DNA from: Nitrogeniibacter aestuarii | GTDB taxonomy: Bacteria; Pseudomonadota; Gammaproteobacteria; Burkholderiales; Rhodocyclaceae | Direction of reading: 5' to 3' | Assembly (NCBI RefSeq): GCF_017309585.1 | Contig: NZ_CP071321.1 | Span: 3,472,001 to 3,536,000 of the forward strand | Length of the DNA stretch: 64,000 nucleotides | Shown: one piece after another, positions 6,955 to 14,278 of the stretch | Layout of the letters: each line of letters opens with the position of its first letter | How positions within the stretch are numbered: the first letter of the stretch is position 1 | Position numbers and translations under genes: made by a program | Notes under the pieces: generated by a model | What the model was told of the DNA's origin: nothing | What the model saw: only the letters and a program-made list of their open reading frames with translations | Databases searched by the model: none

Positions 6955-9435
6955 GTGCATTCCGACACCATGGCCACCCATCCGGTGATACCGCGCATCG
7001 AAGACTTCGACACGCGCTCGGGCACCCTGGCTGAGCGCCTGCTATTCAACAACCGCCTGATCGTCGTCGTGCTGTGCCTGGTGGCGACCGTGGTTCTCGG
7101 TCTGCAGGCCACCCGGATCGAGCTCAACGCGAGCTTCGAGAAGATGATCCCCACCAGCCACCCCTTCATCGCCAACTTCCTGGAGCACCGCTCCGAGCTG
7201 GCGGGTCTGGGCAACGCCCTGCGCATTGCGGTCGAAGCGCGGGACGGCACGATCTTCGACAAGACCTATCTGGACACCCTCGCCAAGATCAACGACGAAG
7301 TCTATCTGCTGCCCGGCGTCGATCGCCCCTACATGAAATCCCTGTGGACCCCCGCCACACGTTGGATTGCGGTGACCGAAGAGGGGCTCGACGGCGGCAC
7401 CGTGATCCCGGAAGACTACGACGGCTCGGACGACAGCCTGCGCCAGGTGCAGGCCAACGTGCAGCGCTCCGGCGAGATCGGCCAGCTGGTGGCGGGCAAC
7501 TTCAAGTCATCGATCATCTTCGTGCCCCTGCTCGACAAGGACCCCAAGACCGGTGACGACCTGGACTACGCCGACTTCGCCCGCCAGCTGGAGAACATCC
7601 GCAGCAAATACCAGAACGAGCACATCGCCATTCACATCACCGGCTTCGCCAAGATCGTGGGCGACCTCATCGACGGGCTCAAGCAGGTGCTGTGGTTCTT
7701 CGTGCTCGCCGTGGGCATCGTCACCGCGGTGCTCTACTTCTACACCCGCTGCGTGCGCAGCACCCTGCTGGTGATGGGCTGCTCGCTGGTGGCGGTGTTG
7801 TGGCAGTTCGGCCTGTTGCACCTGTTCGGCTACGCGCTCGACCCCTACTCCATCCTGGTGCCCTTCCTGGTCTTCGCCATCGGCGTCTCCCACGGCGCGC
7901 AGAAGATGAACGGCATCATGCAGGACATCGGCCGCGGCACCCACCGCGCGGTCGCCGCGCGCTACACCTTCCGCCGCCTGTTCCTGGCCGGGCTCACCGC
8001 CTTGCTGGCCGACGCCGTCGGCTTTGCGGTGCTGACCATCATCGACATCCAGGTCATCCAGGATCTGGCCGCCATTGCCAGCATCGGGGTCGCGGTGCTG
8101 ATCTTCACCAACCTGCTGTTGCTCCCCATCCTGCTCTCCTACACCGGCGTATCGCCAGTGGCAGCGCAGCGCAGCCTGCGGGCCGAGAAAGCAGGCATCG
8201 AGTCGACGTCGAAACTGTGGGCCTTCTTCGGCCTGTTCACCCAGCGTCGCTGGGCAGTGATCGCCATCTGCACCGGCCTGGCCATGGGCGTGGGCGGCTA
8301 CCTGACCAGTCTCAGGCTTCAGGTGGGCGATCTCGACCCTGGGGCGCCCGAACTGCGGCCGGACTCGCGCTACAACAAGGATTCGGCCTTTATGGTGAAC
8401 AACTACGCCGCCAGCGCCGACATCTTCGTGGTCATGGTGAAAACCCCTGAAGACCAATGCACCCGCTACGACGTGCTGTCGTCGGTGCGCGATCTGGGTC
8501 GCCAGCTGGAGCAGCTGCCGGGCGTCGAGTCGGTCAACTCCATGGCCAACCTGTCGCGCTTCGCCATGGTCGGCTACAACGAGGGCAACTTCAAATGGCT
8601 GGAGCTGATCCCCAACAACGCCGCCCTGGGCGCGGTGCAGACCCGCGCGCCGCGCGAGCTGTTCAACCAGGGCTGCTCACTGCTGTCGCTGTACGTGTAT
8701 CTGAAGGATCACAAGGCGGATACCCTGACTGGCGTGGTCGAGGTTGCCCAGGCCTATGCACAGACCCACAGCACCGCGCAGGCGCAGTTCATGCTCGCGG
8801 CGGGCAGCGCGGGGATCGAGGCGGCCACCAATATCGTGGTGAAGAAAGCCATGCACGACATGCTCTACTGGGTGTATGGCGCGGTGATCATCCTGTGTTT
8901 CGTGACCTTCCGTTCCTGGCGCGCCGTGGTGGCGGCCATCCTGCCGCTGGTACTCACCTCCGTGCTGTGCGAAGCGCTGATGGTCTGGCTGGGCATGGGC
9001 GTGAAAGTCGCCACCCTGCCGGTGATCGCGCTGGGTGTCGGCATCGGCGTGGATTACGCGCTGTATGTGCTGTCGGTACTGCTCGCCGGCCAGCGCAACG
9101 GCCTGCCCCTCAACGAGGCCTACCACCGCGCGCTGACCTTCACCGGCCGCGTGGTGTTGCTCACCGGCGTGACGCTGGCGGCCGCAGTCGCCACCTGGGC
9201 CTTCTCGCCCATCAAGTTCCAGGCCGACATGGGCATTCTGCTGGCCTTCATGTTCGTGTGGAACATGTTCGGCGCGCTCATCTTCCTGCCCGCGCTCGCC
9301 CACTTCCTGCTCAAGCACAAGGCCGCCGCGCCCGAGGCCGCGCAGGAAGCCCCCGCCGACATGCATCCGGACACCATCACCCAAGACAAGCCAGGGAGCC
9401 ACCATGCTCGATATTCAGCTCCGGAAACTGCTTGA
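6955..9435 (+). CDS. RND-superfamily exporter (MMPL type)
   Basis: The protein has 826 residues, with GTG 6955 placed after AAGGAGA. It shows the duplicated layout of the COG1033/MMPL family: an N-terminal membrane helix (about residues 30-50), a periplasmic domain, a bundle of helices from about 240-400, then the same pattern again, with the second bundle from about 640-800 containing GVGIGVDYALYV. The C-terminal tail is hydrophilic. Such proteins export or translocate lipids and other hydrophobic molecules by proton motive force. Its stop lies 32 bp inside the next gene, so translation of the two may be coupled. Substrate unknown; context suggests an aromatic or lipophilic compound. Confidence 0.85.
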   Translation: MHSDTMATHPVIPRIEDFDTRSGTLAERLLFNNRLIVVVLCLVATVVLGLQATRIELNASFEKMIPTSHPFIANFLEHRSELAGLGNALRIAVEARDGTIFDKTYLDTLAKINDEVYLLPGVDRPYMKSLWTPATRWIAVTEEGLDGGTVIPEDYDGSDDSLRQVQANVQRSGEIGQLVAGNFKSSIIFVPLLDKDPKTGDDLDYADFARQLENIRSKYQNEHIAIHITGFAKIVGDLIDGLKQVLWFFVLAVGIVTAVLYFYTRCVRSTLLVMGCSLVAVLWQFGLLHLFGYALDPYSILVPFLVFAIGVSHGAQKMNGIMQDIGRGTHRAVAARYTFRRLFLAGLTALLADAVGFAVLTIIDIQVIQDLAAIASIGVAVLIFTNLLLLPILLSYTGVSPVAAQRSLRAEKAGIESTSKLWAFFGLFTQRRWAVIAICTGLAMGVGGYLTSLRLQVGDLDPGAPELRPDSRYNKDSAFMVNNYAASADIFVVMVKTPEDQCTRYDVLSSVRDLGRQLEQLPGVESVNSMANLSRFAMVGYNEGNFKWLELIPNNAALGAVQTRAPRELFNQGCSLLSLYVYLKDHKADTLTGVVEVAQAYAQTHSTAQAQFMLAAGSAGIEAATNIVVKKAMHDMLYWVYGAVIILCFVTFRSWRAVVAAILPLVLTSVLCEALMVWLGMGVKVATLPVIALGVGIGVDYALYVLSVLLAGQRNGLPLNEAYHRALTFTGRVVLLTGVTLAAAVATWAFSPIKFQADMGILLAFMFVWNMFGALIFLPALAHFLLKHKAAAPEAAQEAPADMHPDTITQDKPGSHHARYSAPETA

Positions 9436-10360
9436 ACATGGCCGCGAGAGCGGCGTGCCCGACATGGCCGATGTCCCCATGCCGGCCGCGCGCGAGATCT
9501 ACACGGCGCTGCTCACCGCCACGGATCTTCCGGTTGCCGATGTGGACATCGACGACCACCGCATCGACGGCCCCGGCGGCGCCCTGCCCCTGCGCCTCTA
9601 CCGTCCGCGTGGCCGGTCCGGCCGCCGAGGGGCCGCCCTGTATCTGCATGGGGGCGGATTCTGTGTCGGTCGCCCGCAGGACTATGACGGCCTGTGCAGC
9701 CAGCTGTGCCTGGAGGCTGACTGCATCGTCGTGCAGGTGGACTATCGCCTCGCCCCCGAGCACCCCTTTCCCGCCGCGATCGACGACGCCTGGGCGGCGC
9801 TCCAGTGGCTGAGCCAGCACGCTGAGAGCATCGGTGCCGATACCGGGCGGCTGATCGTCGCCGGCGACAGCGCCGGGGCCAATCTGGCCGCCGTCATGGC
9901 CCTGATGGCCCGCGACCGGGGCGGCCCGGCCCTGCGTCAGCAGACACTCGTGTATCCGGTGGTCACCGCGGCGCCGGGTCAGTTCGACTCCTACCGCACC
10001 CACGGCGAGGGCTACACGCTGACCACCCGGCTCATGGCCCGGTTCAACGACGCGTATCTGGGCGACGCCCAGGTGCCGGCCGATTGGCGCGCCGCCCCGC
10101 TGATGGCCGACACGCACAGCGGCTTGCCACCGGCGCTCGTCCAGGTCGCGGGCTTTGACCCGCTGCATGACGAAGGCCTTGCCTACGCCGAGGCGCTGGC
10201 CGATGCGGGCACGCCGGTCTCGCTGGTCACCTATCCCGGTCTGGCCCACGGCTTCATCAGCATGGGCGGCGCCGTCACCGCGGCGCGACTGGCCGTGAGT
10301 CAGGTCGCCAGCGCGTGGCGCGAAGCATTCGCCGCGCCACCCGATCCGACGCCGGCATAA
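9404..10360 (+). CDS. Alpha/beta hydrolase of the hormone-sensitive-lipase family
   Basis: The protein has 318 residues and starts at ATG 9404 behind GGGAG. It has the oxyanion-hole motif HGGGFCVG near residue 83, the nucleophile elbow GDSAG near 152, an Asp in FDPLHDEG and the catalytic His in GLAHGF. These define the HSL (alpha/beta hydrolase fold-3) esterases. It overlaps the exporter gene and is followed by an alcohol dehydrogenase, so hydrolysis of an aromatic ester to give an alcohol or acid for the pathway is possible. No signal peptide, so cytoplasmic. Confidence 0.82.
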   Translation: MLDIQLRKLLEHGRESGVPDMADVPMPAAREIYTALLTATDLPVADVDIDDHRIDGPGGALPLRLYRPRGRSGRRGAALYLHGGGFCVGRPQDYDGLCSQLCLEADCIVVQVDYRLAPEHPFPAAIDDAWAALQWLSQHAESIGADTGRLIVAGDSAGANLAAVMALMARDRGGPALRQQTLVYPVVTAAPGQFDSYRTHGEGYTLTTRLMARFNDAYLGDAQVPADWRAAPLMADTHSGLPPALVQVAGFDPLHDEGLAYAEALADAGTPVSLVTYPGLAHGFISMGGAVTAARLAVSQVASAWREAFAAPPDPTPA

Positions 10361-10428
10361 GCCCGGACATTCGCGCCCTGCACGCCGCTGGCGTGCCCAC
10401 TCAACAGACAGAAAGAAGAAGGAACGCC

Positions 10429-11538
10429 ATGGTCAAGGTCCTCGCTGCGGTTGCCCGCGAACATCACGCCCCGCTGCGTCTCGAGTCCCTTCAGCTCGAC
10501 GCGCCGCGCGAATCCGAAATTCTCGTGCGGGTGGTGGCCACTGGCGTGTGCCACACCGACATCGTCGTGCGTGACGGCATGCTGCCCACCCCACTGCCTG
10601 CCGTGCTCGGACACGAAGGCGCCGGCATCGTCGAGCAGGTGGGCAGCAAGGTCACCAAGGTCGCGGTGGGCGATCACGTGGTGATGAGCTTCAATTCCTG
10701 CGGCCAGTGCCCCAGTTGCGAGGACGATGCGCCCAGCTACTGCCACGAGTTCTTCCCGCGCAATTTCCTCGCGGACAGGCCGGACGGCACCTCCGCATTG
10801 CGTGGCGACGACGGTCTCGTCCACAGCAATTTCTTCGGTCAGTCGTCCTTTGCCACCCATGCCGTGTGTCACCATGCCAATGTGGTCAAGGTGCCCAAGG
10901 ATGCGCCGCTCACGCTGCTCGGGCCCCTGGCCTGTGGCGTCCAGACGGGCGCAGGCGCAGTATTCGACACACTCAAGGTGCAGGCCGGCCAGACCATTGC
11001 CGTGTTCGGCTGCGGTTCGGTCGGCCTGTCGGCGGTGATGGCGGCCAAGGTGGCCGGCGCCCGGCAGATCATCGCCGTGGACACCAATGATGCGCGTCTG
11101 GATTTTGCCCGGAGCGTCGGTGCCACGCTCACGATCAACCCCGCGAACACACCAGCGACCAACGCCATTCTTGCCGAGACCGGCTATGGCGTCGATCACG
11201 CCCTCGACACCACCGGAATTGCCGCAGTGATCCGCAATGCCGTTGAAAGCCTTGCCCCGCGCGGCACCTGCGGCATGATCGGTGCCGCCGGCCCGGGCGC
11301 CGAAGTCGTGCTCGACGAGGTGCACTTCCTCAGCGGCGGGCGTCGCCTGGTGGGCATTGTCGAGGGCGGGTCGATTCCCGATCAGCTCATTCCCAAGCTC
11401 ATCGCCTTGAACGCTGAAGGCCGGTTTCCCTTCGAGCGCATGGTGACCTTCTATCCCTTCGCCGACATCAATACCGCCATCAGCGACTCGGAAACCGGCG
11501 TGTGCATCAAACCGGTGCTGCTCATGCCTGAGCGCTGA
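10429..11538 (+). CDS. Zinc-dependent aryl/benzyl-alcohol dehydrogenase
   Basis: The protein has 369 residues. ATG 10429 follows GAAGAAGGAA. Catalytic zinc ligands are in GVCHTD and GHEGAG. The four structural-zinc cysteines are in SCGQCPSCEDDAPSYC. The NAD fold is at GCGSVGLSAV (about residues 195-205). Length and the FFGQSSFATHAV stretch match the XylB-type benzyl alcohol dehydrogenases. It would oxidise an aromatic primary alcohol to the aldehyde used by the dehydrogenase at 1157-2632. A cinnamyl or coniferyl alcohol substrate is also possible given the ferulate genes nearby. Confidence 0.85.
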   Translation: MVKVLAAVAREHHAPLRLESLQLDAPRESEILVRVVATGVCHTDIVVRDGMLPTPLPAVLGHEGAGIVEQVGSKVTKVAVGDHVVMSFNSCGQCPSCEDDAPSYCHEFFPRNFLADRPDGTSALRGDDGLVHSNFFGQSSFATHAVCHHANVVKVPKDAPLTLLGPLACGVQTGAGAVFDTLKVQAGQTIAVFGCGSVGLSAVMAAKVAGARQIIAVDTNDARLDFARSVGATLTINPANTPATNAILAETGYGVDHALDTTGIAAVIRNAVESLAPRGTCGMIGAAGPGAEVVLDEVHFLSGGRRLVGIVEGGSIPDQLIPKLIALNAEGRFPFERMVTFYPFADINTAISDSETGVCIKPVLLMPER

Positions 11539-11559
11539 TCCCGGCGCCCGGAGTCCGTC

Positions 11560-12567
11560 ATGCCCCGTCAAACCCGTGTCGTTCGCTTCTCCCGGATCGG
11601 GGGTCCCGAGGTGCTGAGCTTCGTGCGCGAAACGCTCGCCCCGCCGGCGTCGGGCGACGTCCAGTTGCGCATCGAAGCGATCGGCCTGAACCGCGCAGAA
11701 GCGGCGTTTCGCGCGGATCAGTACATCGAATCACCCTCACTGCCCGCCCGTATCGGCTACGAAGCGACCGGTATCATCGAAGCGGTCGGCCCTGGCGTCG
11801 GCGACTTCAGGGCCGGCGATGCCGTCTGTGTGCTACCGATGTTCTCCATGAACCGCTACGGGGTGTACGCGCAGCACGCCAACGTGCCGGCAGCCGCGCT
11901 TGTTCACCGTCCCGACGGTCTTGATGCGCTGGACGCGGCGGCACTCTGGATGGCCCACATGACGGCCTGGGGCGCACTGGTCGACATTGCCGGCCTCTGC
12001 GCGGGCGACACCGTGCTGATCACGGCAGCCTCGAGCAGCGTGGGCCTTGCCGCCATCCAGATCGCACGCGCGGTGGGCGCCCGCCCGGTTGCCATGACCC
12101 GCGATGCGGGCAAGCGCGAAGCGCTGCTCGCGCATGGCGCGGAAACGGTGGTGATCAGCGGCGCGGCGGACTGCGCACAGGCTCTTCGAGCCGCCACCGG
12201 CGACGGCGTCCGACTGGTCTTCGACCCGGTCGCCGGTCCGGCCATCACGCCCCTGGCCGACGCGCTTGCGCCGGGTGGCCTGCTGCTGGTGTACGGCAAT
12301 CTCGGCGGACAGGCCGAGCACACGCCCTTCCCGTTCTACGCCGCGGTCGGCAAAGGGTTGTCCATGCGCGGCTATCTGGTCTTCGAAATCCTGCGCGACC
12401 CCGAGCGTTGTGCACGCGGGCGCAGGTTCATCGAGCACCAACTGCGCACCGGTACCCTGTCGCCGGTCATCGACCGGGTGTTCGACTTCGATGACATCGT
12501 GAACGCCCACCGCTACCTGGAATCCAATCAGCAGATTGGCAAGGTCGTCGTCCGTGTCAATGGCTGA
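11560..12567 (+). CDS. Medium-chain NADPH:quinone-reductase-like oxidoreductase
   Basis: The protein has 335 residues and starts 21 bp after the alcohol dehydrogenase. The N-terminal GroES-like domain lacks the zinc ligands (GLNRAEAAFR replaces the Cys of zinc enzymes). The nucleotide fold is at ITAASSSVGLAAIQIA, about residues 147-162. This places it among zinc-free MDR quinone oxidoreductases and enoyl reductases. In this operon it may reduce a quinone or the double bond of a phenylpropanoid intermediate; which one cannot be decided from sequence. It is the last gene before the convergent marR gene. Confidence 0.8.
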   Translation: MPRQTRVVRFSRIGGPEVLSFVRETLAPPASGDVQLRIEAIGLNRAEAAFRADQYIESPSLPARIGYEATGIIEAVGPGVGDFRAGDAVCVLPMFSMNRYGVYAQHANVPAAALVHRPDGLDALDAAALWMAHMTAWGALVDIAGLCAGDTVLITAASSSVGLAAIQIARAVGARPVAMTRDAGKREALLAHGAETVVISGAADCAQALRAATGDGVRLVFDPVAGPAITPLADALAPGGLLLVYGNLGGQAEHTPFPFYAAVGKGLSMRGYLVFEILRDPERCARGRRFIEHQLRTGTLSPVIDRVFDFDDIVNAHRYLESNQQIGKVVVRVNG

Positions 12568-12604
12568 GCGCTCCCGACAGCGCCCACGGCGGGTGGGCTG
12601 CGTC

Positions 12605-13063
12605 TCAGACGTCCGGGGCGAGCAGCACCCGCAGCATGGCACGCAAGTCTTCGCGCAGTGCCGCTGCGCGATCGGCGGAACAGGCGGACAGCATCTGCGA
12701 TTCGATGGTCGACACACAGCGATTGCCGGCGTCGAGCATGGCCTCGCCCTCGGCGGTCAGACCGATGCGGATGATGCGCCCATGCGTGGGGTCCGGGTCG
12801 CGGGTCATCCAGCCCCGGGCGGTCATGGCCTTCACCATCTCGTTGGCCGCCTGCGGCGAGATCATGGCGCGCTCCGCCAGCTGGGCGTTGGACAGGCTCT
12901 CGCGTTTCAGGAAGGACAAGGCCGTGTATTGCGCAACGCTCAGCCCGACCTCGGCCAGGGCGTCGCGCATGCGCCGCGTCATGGCGTGATGGGTCCGTCC
13001 CAACAGGTAGGCCAGACCGGTGGGCGACTGCTCGTTGACCGTCTCGTTTTTTTTCGTGTTCAT
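12605..13063 (-). CDS. MarR-family regulator of the ech-fcs genes
   Basis: The protein has 152 residues with a winged-helix core. The recognition region reads SNAQLAERAMISPQAANEMV, followed by the wing DPTHGRIIRIGLT. It is divergent from ech with 78 bp between the starts, and that spacer holds a perfect 17-bp palindrome. MarR proteins commonly repress hydroxycinnamate genes and are released by the CoA thioester that the first enzyme makes. This is the likely mode here, by analogy with CouR/FerC-type regulators. The identity of the effector is inference. Confidence 0.85.
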   Translation of the reverse strand: MNTKKNETVNEQSPTGLAYLLGRTHHAMTRRMRDALAEVGLSVAQYTALSFLKRESLSNAQLAERAMISPQAANEMVKAMTARGWMTRDPDPTHGRIIRIGLTAEGEAMLDAGNRCVSTIESQMLSACSADRAAALREDLRAMLRVLLAPDV

Positions 13064-13097
13064 GGATTGATCGATCGTTCGGTTTCGTCTAATCTTA

Positions 13098-13114
13098 TAT
13101 CAAGTTACTTGATA
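13098..13114. promoter_or_regulatory. MarR operator in the marR-ech spacer
   Basis: TATCAAGTTACTTGATA is a perfect inverted repeat of 8 bp around a single T. It lies 28-44 bp upstream of the ech start, where it would overlap a promoter and serve both divergent genes. It is the only strong palindrome in the spacer apart from a short GATCGATC. The size fits a MarR dimer. Confidence 0.7.
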
Positions 13115-13141
13115 CTACCCTGACAATTAGGAGACAAGCAC

Positions 13142-13978
13142 ATGTCGCATTATGAAGGCCGTTGGCAAACCGTGAAGGTCGCGGTCGAAGACAACATTGC
13201 CTGGGTGACGCTCAATCGCCCGGAGAAGCGCAACGCCATGAGTCCGACGCTCAATCGGGAAATGATCGATGTGCTCGAAACGCTCGAGCTCGACGATGAG
13301 GCGGGCGTGCTCGTCCTGACCGGCGCTGGCGAGGCCTGGACCGCCGGCATGGACCTCAAGGAATACTTCCGCGAGACCGACGGCAAATCGGAAATCATGC
13401 AGGAGCGCATGCGCCGCGATTGCTCCCAGTGGCAGTGGCGCCTGTTGCGCTTCTACTCGAAACCCACCATCGCCATGGTCAATGGCTGGTGCTTCGGCGG
13501 CGCGTTCTCCCCGCTGGTGGCCTGCGATCTGGCCATCTGTGCCGACGAGGCCGTGTTCGGTCTGTCCGAGATCAACTGGGGTATCCCGCCGGGCAACCTG
13601 GTCAGCAAGGCCGTGGCTGACACCATGGGCCACCGCCAGGCGCTGTACTACGTGATGACCGGAGACACCTGGACCGGCACCGAAGCCGCCCGGATGGGGC
13701 TGGTCAACAAGAGCGTGCCGCTGGCCGAGCTGCGCAATGAAGTCGAGGCACTCGCCCGCAAGCTGCTCGAAAAGAACCCCGTGGTGCTGCGCTTCGCCAA
13801 GCACGGCTTCAAGCGCTGTCGCGAACTGACCTGGGAGCAGAACGAGGACTATCTGTACGCCAAGGTCGATCAGTCCAACGGCCGCGATCCGGAGCAGGGC
13901 CGCGCCCAGGGGCTCAAGCAGTTCCTCGACGACAAGACCATCAAGCCGGGTCTGCAGACCTACAAACGCAATACGTGA
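13142..13978 (+). CDS. ech: p-Hydroxycinnamoyl-CoA hydratase-lyase (feruloyl-CoA hydratase/vanillin synthase)
   Basis: The protein has 278 residues and follows a TTAGGAGA site. It hydrates feruloyl-, caffeoyl- or p-coumaroyl-CoA and splits the product into the hydroxybenzaldehyde and acetyl-CoA. Residues known from the Pseudomonas fluorescens enzyme are at the same numbers here: Met70 and Gly120 of the oxyanion hole, Tyr75, Ser123, Glu143 and Tyr239. Long stretches such as KRNAMSPTLNREMIDVLETL are the same as I remember for that enzyme, so the function is secure for a crotonase-family protein. It heads the MarR-controlled operon with fcs. The aldehyde it makes must be oxidised elsewhere, since the adjacent aldehyde dehydrogenase is a relic. 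Confidence 0.95.
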   Translation: MSHYEGRWQTVKVAVEDNIAWVTLNRPEKRNAMSPTLNREMIDVLETLELDDEAGVLVLTGAGEAWTAGMDLKEYFRETDGKSEIMQERMRRDCSQWQWRLLRFYSKPTIAMVNGWCFGGAFSPLVACDLAICADEAVFGLSEINWGIPPGNLVSKAVADTMGHRQALYYVMTGDTWTGTEAARMGLVNKSVPLAELRNEVEALARKLLEKNPVVLRFAKHGFKRCRELTWEQNEDYLYAKVDQSNGRDPEQGRAQGLKQFLDDKTIKPGLQTYKRNT

Positions 13979-14060
13979 ATAGACCGGGCCGGGCGGATGA
14001 CGGTCCGCCCCGGCGCGCAACCGCCACAGAGCGGCGCGCCCCCCCCAAGGAGGAGACAAG

Positions 14061-14264
14061 ATGTTCGACACCCCGCGACTGATCAACGGCCGGACACGGT
14101 CCGCCATCGACAACGGCGCTTTCGACCGCCAACACCCTGTCGGCAACGACATCGCCATCCGCGCCGCCGTGGCCCGTGGAGGCGCGGAGCCCGTCGCGGT
14201 CGACGCCTTTACCGAATCGCGCCGGGCGAGCGTCCGGCGCGGACCGCGTCACCACCGGATCTGA
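14061..14264 (+). pseudogene. Relic of an aldehyde dehydrogenase (vanillin dehydrogenase type) with a large internal deletion
   Basis: This 67-codon frame has a strong AAGGAGGAG site and a normal stop 14 bp before fcs. Its first part (LINGRTRSAIDNGAFDRQHP and IAIRAA) resembles the N-terminus of vanillin-type aldehyde dehydrogenases. Its last 19 residues (AFTESRRASVRRGPRHHRI) align without gaps to the C-terminal end of the intact dehydrogenase at 1157-2632 (EFAHWQWVTIKREPPRYPF), sharing Phe, Arg and Pro positions. About 400 codons, including all catalytic residues, would be missing. Position between ech and fcs is where a vdh gene is often found. It cannot be an active enzyme. A small unrelated protein is the alternative. 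Confidence 0.6.
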
Positions 14265-14278
14265 GGCGGAGAGGAACC

